The position numbers and the translations under genes are program-made. From the NCBI RefSeq assembly GCF_003148805.1, contig NZ_QGGX01000025.1:1-62900 (forward strand): a stretch of 62,900 nucleotides of DNA, written 5' to 3'. Below, in pieces: positions 47,825 through 58,600 of this stretch. This DNA comes from Aminobacter sp. AP02. Its GTDB lineage: Bacteria; Pseudomonadota; Alphaproteobacteria; Rhizobiales; Rhizobiaceae. The notes under the pieces were generated by a model, which saw nothing but the letters and a program-made list of their open reading frames with translations, did no database searches and was not told the DNA's origin. Positions within the stretch are counted from its first letter, which is position 1, and each line of letters starts with the position of its first letter.

Positions 47825-48271
47825 GTGCAGCCAACCAACATGCATGCCACAGCGGTCGTGCTTGGCGATCGCGGTGTGCTGGTGTCGGGCCCGTCGGGGT
47901 CCGGCAAGACCGCGCTGGCTTTGGCACTGGTCGAGAAACTTCGCAGCTCGGGTCGTTTCGCCCGGCTGGTCGCCGACGACCAGGTCTTTCTTTCGGCGCA
48001 CCGGAGCAGGCTTGTGTGCCACGCACCGCCAACGATCGCCGGCCTCGCCGAAGTTCGCGGGCTCGGCCCCGTCCCTGTCGCGTATGAGCCGGCTGCCGCG
48101 GTCGACCTGCTGGTCAGGCTTGTTCCGGCCGCCGAGACGGAGCGATTGCCCGAGGCCACGAGCGAACTTCTCTTGGGTTGCAGCGTCCCCAAGGTCATGC
48201 TCGCAGAGCGAGAAACAGGCGCGGCTGTGCCCGCCATACTTGCCCTGCTCGGCATCGGGCTGTTCACTTGA
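47825..48271 (+). CDS. hprK: HPr kinase/phosphorylase, short alphaproteobacterial form
   Basis: This 148-residue protein holds only the C-terminal kinase domain: P-loop GPSGSGKT at 22-29 and the C-terminal part around VPKVMLAERETGAAVPAI. Firmicute HprK has about 310 residues with an extra N-terminal domain. It phosphorylates the Ser of HPr. The start is GTG 3 bp after chvG; an ATG five codons later is possible. Its location links the regulatory PTS to ChvGI. Confidence 0.9.
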   Translation: MQPTNMHATAVVLGDRGVLVSGPSGSGKTALALALVEKLRSSGRFARLVADDQVFLSAHRSRLVCHAPPTIAGLAEVRGLGPVPVAYEPAAAVDLLVRLVPAAETERLPEATSELLLGCSVPKVMLAERETGAAVPAILALLGIGLFT

Positions 48272-48434
48272 GGTTGCCCGTTATTCTTGCTGCATTGCGT
48301 CAAAATGGCATGTCGTGCCGAAAATTGGGGCTTGTAAACGCCCTCCGCCTCGACAAGATAGCGCTCCCGCCCTCCGCGAAGGCGGCAAAAATACTGCGCG
48401 GCTGTGAAAGTGCCATGACGGGAGCCATGACAGA

Positions 48435-48836
48435 ATGATCGGACTCGTGCTTGTAACGCACGGTCAACTGGCTGAAGAGTTCCGCCACGCGGTGGAACAC
48501 GTCGTCGGACCGCAGGAGAATTTCGAGACCGTTTCGATCGGTGCCGATGATGACATGGCGCAGCGCCGCAGCGACATCATCAATGCTGTCGAGCGCGCCG
48601 ACACTGGCACGGGCGTGGTCGTTTTGACCGACATGTTCGGCGGTACGCCCTCAAACCTTGCCATTTCGGTGATGGAAGCGGGGCGAGTCGAGGTCATCGC
48701 CGGCATGAACCTGCCGATGCTGATCAAGCTGACCAGCGTGCGCAAGGCCGACAACATGGCGGGCGCTCTCGACGAGGCACAGGCGGCGGGACGTAAATAC
48801 ATCAATGTGGCAAGCCAGGTGCTGAGCGGCAAATGA
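48435..48836 (+). CDS. manX: PTS EIIA component, mannose family
   Basis: This 133-residue protein has the phosphorylated H9 in GLVLVTHGQLAEEF and the family block VVVLTDMFGGTPSNLAISVM. No EIIB, EIIC or EIID gene is near. In Alphaproteobacteria such EIIA proteins belong to a regulatory phosphorelay (PtsP-HPr-EIIA) rather than sugar transport. It is 163 bp after hprK, a gap in which I see no gene, and overlaps HPr by ATGA. Confidence 0.93.
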   Translation: MIGLVLVTHGQLAEEFRHAVEHVVGPQENFETVSIGADDDMAQRRSDIINAVERADTGTGVVVLTDMFGGTPSNLAISVMEAGRVEVIAGMNLPMLIKLTSVRKADNMAGALDEAQAAGRKYINVASQVLSGK

Positions 48837-49135
48837 GCGGTATGCCCTTCTCGCCCGAAGAGGGCCACGTCGTCCGCGACCTCGCCATCGTCAACCAGCG
48901 TGGCCTGCATGCGCGCGCCTCGGCCAAGTTTGTGCAGATCGCTGGCGAGTTCCAGGCCTCGGTCAGCGTCGAGAAGGACGGCATTTCCGTAGGCGGCACC
49001 TCGATCATGGGCCTGATGATGCTGGCCGCAAGCCCCGGCTGCACCATTCGGGTTACCGCCAGCGGCCCCGAAGCCAATGAGGCGATGGAAGCGCTCGCGG
49101 CACTGGTCGCCGCGCGCTTCGGCGAGGAGTGCTGA
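48833..49135 (+). CDS. ptsH: phosphocarrier protein HPr
   Basis: This 100-residue HPr has H26 (NQRGLHARASAKF), phosphorylated by EI, and S57 (GGTSIMGLMMLAAS), the likely target of HprK. The N-terminal extension of about 12 residues is usual in the group. Overlap with the EIIA gene keeps their output equal. EI (PtsP) is not encoded here. Confidence 0.95.
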   Translation: MSGMPFSPEEGHVVRDLAIVNQRGLHARASAKFVQIAGEFQASVSVEKDGISVGGTSIMGLMMLAASPGCTIRVTASGPEANEAMEALAALVAARFGEEC

Positions 49136-49168
49136 TCGCCAGGTATCAGGTCCGAGCGATATGCACGA

Positions 49169-49184
49169 ATAAAGATTTCTTTAT
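49169..49184. promoter_or_regulatory. palindromic operator-like site upstream of ahcY
   Basis: ATAAAGATTTCTTTAT has 7-bp arms around a 2-bp centre, 104 bp before ahcY. It resembles operators that I associate with ArsR/SahR-type SAH-responsive regulators of methionine-cycle genes in Proteobacteria. The assignment is from memory and needs a motif scan. A GCCTGA/TCAGGC hairpin at 49203-49222 lies between it and the gene. Confidence 0.5.
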
Positions 49185-49288
49185 GTCCCATTTACGATTG
49201 CTGCCTGATCTGGTAGTCAGGCCGCTCTTTCGCGCGCCCTCATCAGGCCTCCCGCGCCGGCGCGCAGTAACAGGAATCGGAGCAAGCC

Positions 49289-50689
<1,401 letters not shown>

Positions 50690-50716
50690 CCATAGCGCAT
50701 AAACATACAAGATGTT

Positions 50717-50747
50717 GAAGCCGGGCGATTGACTTTCGCCCGGCTTC
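50717..50747 (+). terminator. intrinsic terminator after ahcY
   Basis: The perfect 12-bp stem GAAGCCGGGCGA/TCGCCCGGCTTC has a 7-nt loop and is followed by TCTTTTTG. Confidence 0.93.
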
Positions 50748-50885
50748 TCTTTTTGCGCAAACGCCTTCTTCACGGCGATTCGCCCAGCGGCTATTGTGGC
50801 GTGATTCGCCACGCGCCCGTTCTCGGCGGGAATTTTGGGGCGCATCAGGGCGGTCTTGCATTCAGGCGGCGGAGAGGAACAAGAC

Positions 50886-53435
50886 ATGCCGGGGGAATAC
50901 CCGCTTCTAGCGGGACAGGCCGTTTCCGGCGGCCACCAGGATTCGCAGATGGCCCCTTCGAGCGGCAGATGGCAGACCGTGCGCCGGCTCGGCAGCGGCG
51001 CCGCCGTGGCCCTGCTCGGTGCCACCGCTCTTTGCACGCCGTTCGGATTTGCTCATGCCCAGCAGGCAGCCGTCGCCGGCCTGCCCGTCGGCACCGCCGA
51101 TGTCATCCAGATCGCCACGTTCGTCGGCGTCATGGGCGCTGCCTTGATCTCTGCCGTCGCGCTGATCCGCGAAAAAGCGCGTACCGGCGCGGAGAATGCC
51201 GAGCTTCGCGGACGCGTTGCCGACCTCAACGCTTCGTTGCAACGTTCCGAAGCCCTGCTCAATCTGCGCGACCAGCGCGTCATTGTCTGGGCCAGCGAAA
51301 ACAAGAAGCCTGAACTGGTAGGTTCGCTGCCGATCGATACCGGAGCGCCGGACGAACGCGCAGCCTTTCTCGGCTTTGGCCGCTGGCTGATGCCGCGTTC
51401 GGCGGCAGCACTCGAAAACGCCATCGCTGCCCTGCGCGACAAGGGCACCGCTTTCGAATTGATCGCCGAGACCCATGCTGGCGCAGCTCTTGAAGTCCAG
51501 GGACGCAAGAGCGGCGCCCATGTCATCGTCCGGTTCATTTCGATTTCCGAGGCACAGCGTGGCCAGGCGCGGCTGAAACTCGACAACCAGCGCCTCAGCT
51601 CGGAATTCGAAACGCTGGTCGCCCTGATCGACGCAGTCGACATGCCGTTTTGGATGCGCGACGCCGATGGACGTCTGAAATGGGTCAACAAGGCTTTTGC
51701 CAGAGCCGTCGAAGCAGTGGATTCCGCCGCAGCCATCCGAGACGGCAAGGAGTTTCTGGGTACCCAGTCCCGCGAAGCAATCGCCCAGCAGCACATCTCG
51801 CGGCCTGTGTTCCAGCAGACGCTGTCGACAGTCATCGACGGTGACCGCAAGATGTTCGCCGTGACGGACGTCGTTGGCAAGGAAGGCTCGGCCGGCATCG
51901 CTGCCGACATGAGCGCTGCCGAAGCCATCCGCGAGGAATACAGCCAGGTCGTGCGCAGCCACGCTGACACGCTCGATCAGGTCGCGACCGCTGTTGCCAC
52001 CTTCGACGCCAACCAGAAGCTGCGCTTCTACAACAATGCCTTCCAGAAGCTCTGGGACCTCGACGCCGGTTACATCTCGAGCGCGCCCGACAATGCGCTG
52101 CTGCTCGACCGGCTGCGCAGCGAACGCAAGCTGCCGGAGCAGCCGGAATGGCGCCGCTGGAAGGAGAACCTTCTTTCCGCCTATCGCACCGTCGATCCGC
52201 AGGAGCATCTGTGGCATCTACCCGATGGCCGCACCATCCGCGTCGTCGCCAACCCGCAGCCCAAGGGCGGCGTGACCTGGGTGTTTGAGAACCTGACCGA
52301 GAAGATCGATCTCGAAAGCCGCTACACAACAGCGGTGCGCGTGCAGGGCGAAACGCTCGATAATCTCGCCGAAGGCGTGGTCGTTTTTGGTCCCGACGGC
52401 CGTATCCGCCTGTTCAATCCGGCCTTCGGCCAGCTCTGGGGCGTCTCGCCTGATGCGCTTCGCCAGAGCACGCATATCTCGGCCATTCGCGCCGAATGCG
52501 ACACGCGCGCCGAAAATAGCCCTTGGGGTGATTTCGTCGCTGCCGTCACCGGCTTCGACGAGCGCAGCGATCGCCACGGCCAGACCGAACTCAGGAACGG
52601 TTCGGTGCTTCAGCACGCCGTCATCCACCTGCCCAACGGCCAGGTGATGCTGACCTTTGTCGACGTCACCGACAGCGTCAATGTCGAGCGCGCACTGAAG
52701 GACAAAAACGAGGCGCTGCAACGCGCCGACCAGATCAAGAACGAGTTCGTCCAGCACGTTTCCTACGAGCTGCGTTCGCCGCTCACCAATATCATCGGCT
52801 TCACCGAGCTGCTGTCGCTGCCCGGCACCGGGCCGCTGTCGCAGCGCCAGCGCGAATATGTCGAGCATATTGGCTCGTCGTCGGGCGTGCTTTTGACCAT
52901 CGTCAACGACATCCTCGACCTCGCCACCGTCGATGCCGGCATCATGCAGCTCGAGATCGCCGAGGTGCATGTCGATCGCTCCATCGAGGCCGCAGCCGAC
53001 CTCGTCGCCGACCGGCTGGAAGAGCATTCGATCAAGCTTGCCATCGACACCAGAAGCGCGCCCAAGAGCTTCAATGGCGACGAAACGCGCGTGCGCCAGA
53101 TCCTCTACAATCTGCTCAGCAATGCCGTGAATTACGCGCCCGCCGCGAGCACCATCACGCTCGCCTGTCGCCAGCGTGCCGAGGGCGTCGAGTTCTCGAT
53201 TCATGACGACGGTCCCGGCATGCCGCCGGAAGTGCTCGACACGATGTTCCAGCGCTTTGAATCCCGCGTCAATGGCGGCCGCAAGCGCGGTGCCGGCCTC
53301 GGCCTGTCGATCGTCAAGAGCTTCGTCGAACTGCATGGCGGCTCGGTCCGCATCGACAGCGGCAAGGACCTCGGCACCACTGTCGTCTGCCTGTTCCCAG
53401 ACGTGCCCGCCGGCGTCCGCGTCGCGGCGGAGTAG
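50886..53435 (+). CDS. divL: DivL-type PAS sensor kinase with Tyr at the phosphorylation site
   Basis: This 849-residue protein has two N-terminal hydrophobic segments (about 37-60 and 72-93), PAS-like regions near 245-330, 363-470 and 490-600, a HisKA region and HATPase (NLLSNAVNYA, HDDGPGMP, RGAGLGLSIVKSF). The H-box reads FVQHVSYELRSPLTNIIGF: the usual SHELRTPL His is replaced by Y627, while H624 is three residues earlier. This is the hallmark of DivL, which in Caulobacter binds DivK and controls CckA-CtrA. ATG 50886 has GGAGAGGAA upstream; an open frame from 50835 is less likely. Confidence 0.88.
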   Translation: MPGEYPLLAGQAVSGGHQDSQMAPSSGRWQTVRRLGSGAAVALLGATALCTPFGFAHAQQAAVAGLPVGTADVIQIATFVGVMGAALISAVALIREKARTGAENAELRGRVADLNASLQRSEALLNLRDQRVIVWASENKKPELVGSLPIDTGAPDERAAFLGFGRWLMPRSAAALENAIAALRDKGTAFELIAETHAGAALEVQGRKSGAHVIVRFISISEAQRGQARLKLDNQRLSSEFETLVALIDAVDMPFWMRDADGRLKWVNKAFARAVEAVDSAAAIRDGKEFLGTQSREAIAQQHISRPVFQQTLSTVIDGDRKMFAVTDVVGKEGSAGIAADMSAAEAIREEYSQVVRSHADTLDQVATAVATFDANQKLRFYNNAFQKLWDLDAGYISSAPDNALLLDRLRSERKLPEQPEWRRWKENLLSAYRTVDPQEHLWHLPDGRTIRVVANPQPKGGVTWVFENLTEKIDLESRYTTAVRVQGETLDNLAEGVVVFGPDGRIRLFNPAFGQLWGVSPDALRQSTHISAIRAECDTRAENSPWGDFVAAVTGFDERSDRHGQTELRNGSVLQHAVIHLPNGQVMLTFVDVTDSVNVERALKDKNEALQRADQIKNEFVQHVSYELRSPLTNIIGFTELLSLPGTGPLSQRQREYVEHIGSSSGVLLTIVNDILDLATVDAGIMQLEIAEVHVDRSIEAAADLVADRLEEHSIKLAIDTRSAPKSFNGDETRVRQILYNLLSNAVNYAPAASTITLACRQRAEGVEFSIHDDGPGMPPEVLDTMFQRFESRVNGGRKRGAGLGLSIVKSFVELHGGSVRIDSGKDLGTTVVCLFPDVPAGVRVAAE

Positions 53436-53443
53436 CACCTTTG

Positions 53444-54955
53444 ATGACGGCCAGATCGCTGGAGCTTTTCCTCCCCGACGATGTCGCGACCACGCGGCTG
53501 GGCGAGGACCTGGCGCTGGCGCTCAAAGCCGGCGACGTGCTTCTGCTCGACGGCGATCTGGGGGCGGGCAAGACGACATTGGCGCGTGGCCTGATCCGCG
53601 CGCTGGCCGACGACCCGATGCACGAGGTGCCGAGCCCGACCTTCACGCTGGTGCAGAGCTACGACACGCCGCTGCCTGTCCATCATTTCGATCTGTATCG
53701 ACTGTCTTCGGCCGACGAGCTTGAAGAACTCGGTTTTGATGAAGCAATCTCCTCTGGCGTGGCGCTGGTCGAATGGCCCGAGCGCGCGGCGGACGCCATG
53801 CCCGCGACCAGCCTGCGCGTGGCGCTCGACCATCAGGGCGATGGCCGCAGAGTGACGATATCGGGCACAGGTACCGCCTTCGATCGTGTTGCCCGCTCGC
53901 TTGCCACGCGTGCATTTCTCGTCGCCTCCGGCTGGGGCGAGGCTCGCCGCGCCCGTTTCATGGGCGACGCCTCGGCCCGAGCTTACGAAACGGTCGCACG
54001 CGACGGCAGCGATCCGCTGGTGCTGATGAACTCGCCACGGCTGGTGCTCGGGCCACCGGTGCGCGATGGCAAGCCCTACGCCGAAATCGCCCACACGGCG
54101 CAGTCGGTGACAGCTTTCGTTGGCATTGACCGGGCGCTCGCCGCAGGCGGTGTCTCGGTGCCCGGCATCGTTGCCCAGGATCTCGACCGGGGCTTTTTGC
54201 TCCTCGAACACCTCGGCAATGGTGCCTTCCTCGACCCGGATGGCAATCCCATCGCCGAGCGCTATGCTGCCGCCGCCGAAGTGCTGGCAATGATTCACGG
54301 GAAACATTTTCCCGATCACATGGAGGCTGCCCCCGCCGTCTTCCACGACGTGCCGCCTTTCGATCGCGACGCCTTGATGATCGAGGTCGAGCTGCTGGTC
54401 GACTGGTATGTGCCGGCTGTCACAGGCGCGCCGGCGTCCGAAGCGCTGCGCGAAGGCTACCGTGCCGCCTGGAACTCTGTTTTCGATCGCCTCGCGGACA
54501 AGCAATACGGGCTGGTCCTGCGCGACTACCATTCGCCCAACATCATCTGGCGCGGCGACCGCAAGGGCCACGACCGGCTCGGCATCATCGATTTCCAGGA
54601 TGCGCTGATTGGCCCGGTTGCCTATGACGTCGCCTCGCTCGCCATGGACGCGCGGGTAACCGTTGCCGAAGATCTCGAACACAGCACCATCGATGCCTAT
54701 GTCGCCGCCCGCCATGCCGCTGGCAACTTCGACGAGGCGGCCTTCCGAGAAGCTTATGCCATCATGGCGGCGCAGCGCAATTCGAAGATACTCGGCATCT
54801 TCGTCCGCCTCGACCGGCGCGATGGCAAGCCGCAATATCTGAAGCACTTGCCGCGCATCCGCGACTATCTCGGCCGCGCCCTTTCCCATCCGGCGCTCGC
54901 CGAACTGTGCGATTTCTACCGGAAAAACCGCCTGCTCGAGGAATTCGACACGTGA
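53444..54955 (+). CDS. tsaE: bifunctional TsaE - AmgK-like sugar kinase
   Basis: This 503-residue protein joins two domains. Residues 1-150 are TsaE, with P-loop GDLGAGKT at 37-44 and PSPTFTLVQSY...HFDLYRL, an ATPase needed for t6A tRNA modification. Residues about 160-500 form an APH-type kinase (LRDYHSPNIIWRG and IIDFQDALIGP hold the catalytic Asp and Asn), like AmgK, which phosphorylates MurNAc/GlcNAc at C1 in wall recycling. A TTG lies one codon upstream of the chosen ATG. It is 8 bp after divL and overlaps the murU-like gene by GTGA. Confidence 0.9.
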   Translation: MTARSLELFLPDDVATTRLGEDLALALKAGDVLLLDGDLGAGKTTLARGLIRALADDPMHEVPSPTFTLVQSYDTPLPVHHFDLYRLSSADELEELGFDEAISSGVALVEWPERAADAMPATSLRVALDHQGDGRRVTISGTGTAFDRVARSLATRAFLVASGWGEARRARFMGDASARAYETVARDGSDPLVLMNSPRLVLGPPVRDGKPYAEIAHTAQSVTAFVGIDRALAAGGVSVPGIVAQDLDRGFLLLEHLGNGAFLDPDGNPIAERYAAAAEVLAMIHGKHFPDHMEAAPAVFHDVPPFDRDALMIEVELLVDWYVPAVTGAPASEALREGYRAAWNSVFDRLADKQYGLVLRDYHSPNIIWRGDRKGHDRLGIIDFQDALIGPVAYDVASLAMDARVTVAEDLEHSTIDAYVAARHAAGNFDEAAFREAYAIMAAQRNSKILGIFVRLDRRDGKPQYLKHLPRIRDYLGRALSHPALAELCDFYRKNRLLEEFDT

Positions 54956-55686
54956 GTGGAGCGAAAATTCCGTCCGTCGCCATGGTTCTCGCTGCCGGTC
55001 TCGGCAAGCGCATGCGGCCGATTACGGACACGATTCCAAAGCCGCTGGTGCGGATATCAGGCAAGACCCTGCTAGACTGGGGGCTCGACAGCATCGCCGA
55101 AGCTGGCGTCGAACGTGCCGTAGTCAACGTCCACTATCTGCCCGACCAGATAGTTGAGCATGTCGCTTCGCGCCACGCGCCGCGCATCGAAATCTCCGAC
55201 GAGCGCGACGGGCTTCTCGATTCCGCCGGCGGCATCGTCAGGGCATTGCCCCGGCTTGGCACGGCACCGTTCTACATCGTCAACGCCGACACCTTCTGGA
55301 TCGACCACGGCACGCCGAACCTGACCCGCCTCGCCCTTGCCTGGGATGCCGGCCGCATGGATATTCTCCTGATGCTCGCGGACCTAGAACAGGCGACCGG
55401 ACACTCTGGTGGCACCGACTTCCTCGTCGCGTCGGACGGAACGTTGCGCCGTGCCAAGGGCGCACCCGAAGGCCTGATCTATGCCGGTGCGGCGATCGTC
55501 CATCCGCGCCTCTTCGCCAACGCTTCTGAGGCGCCGCATTCTCTCAATCGCTATTTCGACGAGGCCATATCAGCCGGCCGCCTGTTCGGCATGCATATGC
55601 AAGGCAGCTGGATCACGGTCGGCACGCCCGACGCCATCCCGCAGGCGGAAGCCGCGGTGAAAAGGGCATTGGCGGAGGCCCAATGA
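54952..55686 (+). CDS. murU: nucleotidyltransferase, MurU-like (MurNAc-1-phosphate uridylyltransferase)
   Basis: This 244-residue sugar-phosphate nucleotidyltransferase begins with MVLAAGLGKRMRPITDTIPKPLV, the NTP-binding signature. NVHYLPDQI, DGLLDSAGGIVRALP and YIVNADTFWID follow. Together with the AmgK-like kinase it would make UDP-MurNAc directly, the anabolic recycling route known in Pseudomonas. The GTG start overlaps the previous stop, so coupling is tight. Its TGA overlaps addB by ATGA. Confidence 0.88.
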   Translation: MSGAKIPSVAMVLAAGLGKRMRPITDTIPKPLVRISGKTLLDWGLDSIAEAGVERAVVNVHYLPDQIVEHVASRHAPRIEISDERDGLLDSAGGIVRALPRLGTAPFYIVNADTFWIDHGTPNLTRLALAWDAGRMDILLMLADLEQATGHSGGTDFLVASDGTLRRAKGAPEGLIYAGAAIVHPRLFANASEAPHSLNRYFDEAISAGRLFGMHMQGSWITVGTPDAIPQAEAAVKRALAEAQ

Positions 55687-58600
55687 GCGGCCGTGCGTCG
55701 CCACGCGTTTATTCGATCCCGCCAGGCATTCCTTTCCTGCCGACGTTGGCGCAGGCGCTGCTCGATGGCCGGCTGATCCCTGATTTCCGCTACGCCGGCG
55801 ATCCGCTCTCGCTCGCCGATGTCACCATCTATGTGCCGACGCGCCGCGCCGCGCGTGCTCTGCGCGGTGTCTTTGTCGATGCCGCCGGCGGTGGTTCGGC
55901 CATCCTGCCGGTCATCAAGCCGCTGGGCGAGTTCGACGAGGACGAGGCGGCGTTCGAGGCCGAGGGCAGCGGCGCGCTCGACCTTGCCCCGCCTGTCTCG
56001 TCCACCGACCGCCTGCTGTTGCTTGCGCCTTTGGTGCGCGCCTGGAAGCGTCGACTGCCGGCTCATGTCGCGGCGCTGTTCGAAGAAGAGATTGTCGTTC
56101 CGGCATCCGCCGCTGACGCCATCTGGCTGGCGCGCGATCTTGCCGGGCTGATGGACGAGATCGAAACCGAAGGCTCCGACTGGTCGCGGCTCGCCGGGCT
56201 GGTTACAGGCGAATTGTCCGGCTGGTGGCAGGTCACGCTCGACTTCCTCTCTATCGTCACCAGAGCCTGGCCGGAGATGCTGAAGGAGCGCGGCCAATCC
56301 AACCCTGCTGCGCACCGCAGCGCGTTGATCCGCCTTGAGGCCGAAAGGCTGAAGCGCAACCCGCCCGCCGGGCCGGTCATCGCCGCCGGTTCCACCGGCT
56401 CTATCCCGGCCACAGCCGAGCTGCTCGCCGCGATTGCGCGCCTGCCGCGCGGGGCGGTTGTGCTGCCCGGGCTGGACGCCACACTCGACCAGCGTGCCTA
56501 TGAGACCATCACCGAAGGCGCCAGGGCGTCGGTGCTCGGCCATCCGCAATATGGCTTGGCCAAGCTGCTCGGCAAGATCGGCATTCTTCGCCACGACGTC
56601 GAGGACCTCGCCATACCGTCCCAAGCGATGGTGCGGCGGGCGTCCATTGTCGGCGAGGCACTGCGGCCGGCCGAAACCACCGACGCCTGGGCCGACAAGC
56701 GCGGCGCCGTCGATGATGCCGAGATCGCGGATGCTCTTGCAGGCGTCACCTTGCTCGAAGCGGCGCATGAACGCGACGAGGCGGCCGCCATTGCCATTGC
56801 ACTTCGCCAGGCCGTCGCCGAGCCGGGCCATCGCGCAGCTCTGGTCACCGGCGACCGCAATCTGGCGCGCCGTGTCGCGTCCGAACTGCGGCGCTTCGGC
56901 ATTCAGGCCGACGATTCCGGCGGCATGCCGCTTGCCAATACGCCGCCCGCCGCGCTGTTGCGTACGATGCTCGATGCCGCCTTCCGCCCCGGCGACCCGG
57001 TCGCGGTGCTGTCGCTGCTCAAGCACCCTCTGCTGCGGCTTGGCCTGCAGCGGGCGGCGGTTCGGCGCGCCGCCGAGACGCTGGAGCTCGTCGTCCTGCG
57101 CGGCGGCGTTGGTCGGCCTGACATTGCCGGGCTGGCCGAAGCCTTCGACGGCAGGATGACCGATGTCGCCGGTGGATCGCGAAAGCCGTTCTGGTTCGAT
57201 CGCATCACCGTGCGCCGCATCGAAGAGGCCCGCGACATCGCCACAAGGCTCGTCACTGGCCTCGCGCCGCTGTTTGCCTTCCGAGGCGATGCGTCGGTCG
57301 AACTCGCGGCGATCGTCAAGGCAACGGTCGAAGCGCTCGAAAATCTCGGCCGCGATGAGCTTGGCGGCCTTGGTACGCTCTGTGACGGCGACGCCGGCGC
57401 CAAGCTCGCGGAAGCACTTCGCTCGCTGGTCGCGGCGCAAGCGTCATTCACCTTCGCCGCCGACGAATGGCCCGACGTCATGGACGCGCTGGTGGCGCCC
57501 GAGGCGGTCAAGCCGGCGCAAGGTGCCGACCGCGCCATCGCGATCTGGGGTGCGCTCGAAGCCCGTTTGCAGACCGTCGACACGCTGGTCATCGGCGGGC
57601 TCAACGAGGGCAGCTGGCCGCGCAAGGCCGAGGCCGACCGCTTCATGTCGCGCGTCATGAAATCAGGCATCGACCTAGAGCCGCCAGAGCGCCGCATCGG
57701 CCTCGCCGCCCATGATTTCCAGATGGCGATGGGTGCGAAAAACGTCGTGCTGTCTCGCTCGGCGCGTTCGGGCGATGCGCCTGCGGTGCCATCACGCTGG
57801 CTGCAGCGGCTGTTGACCTACACCGGCCCCGACCATGCCGCGATATTGCGCAAGCGCGGTGAAAAGCTGCTGCATTGGGCGCGTGCGCTCGATGCTGGCC
57901 AAAAGACCGATTTCGCCGCCCGGCCCGACCCCAAGCCGCCGGTGGCCGTCAGGCCGCGCCGCTTCAGCATCACCGAGATCGAAACACTTCGCCGCGACCC
58001 CTACGCCGTTTATGCCAGGCGTATCCTTGGCCTGTCGGCGATCGACCCGCTGGTGCGCGACCCGGGTGCCGCCGAGCGCGGCACGCTCTTCCACGATATC
58101 CTGCATCTGTTTTCCTCGACCATCGTCGATCCGCGCGCGCCCAATGCGTTCGAGGCCCTTATCGCCGCTGGCCGCCACTGCTTTGCCGAAGCTGCCCTTC
58201 CCGCGGATGTCGAGGCCGTCTGGTGGCCGCGCTTCGAGCGGCTGGCGGTCAACATCCTTGTGTGGGAACGCAGCCGCGCCGAGGCCGTAGCCAGCCGCCA
58301 CGCCGAAGAAGGCGCCTCCGCCGTCGAGGTCGGCCTCACCGGCATAACCCTGTCGGGCCGCGCCGACCGCATCGACGTTCTCGCCGGTGGCATGGCCGAT
58401 ATCCTCGACTACAAGACGGGTTCGTCGCCGTCCAAGGCACAGGCGCATACGCTGGTCTCGCCGCAGCTGGCGCTCGAAGGCGCCCTGCTCCGGCGCGGTG
58501 CCTTCCGCGAGCTTGGCCAGCGCGAGCCCTCGCAATTGGCCTTCGTCAGGCTGAAGCCCAACGGTGAGGTGTTCGAGGAATCGATCCTCGAACACAACCG

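Noticed and set aside
46193-48022. Long open frame (609 codons) antisense to chvG-hprK
   Set aside because: It lies opposite clear genes and has low-complexity Arg/Asp/Gly composition typical of antisense frames in GC-rich DNA. The same applies to the antisense frames at 5252-6766, 49217-51037, 55551-57440 and 58736-60625.
49136-49288. SAH riboswitch before ahcY
   Set aside because: I found hairpins but not the conserved core sequences of the SAH riboswitch, so no riboswitch is called.
54292-54305. GATTCACGGGAAAC in the TsaE-AmgK gene, resembling parS
   Set aside because: The CACGTG centre is broken (CACGGG), which is normally essential for ParB binding, so I do not list it as a site.
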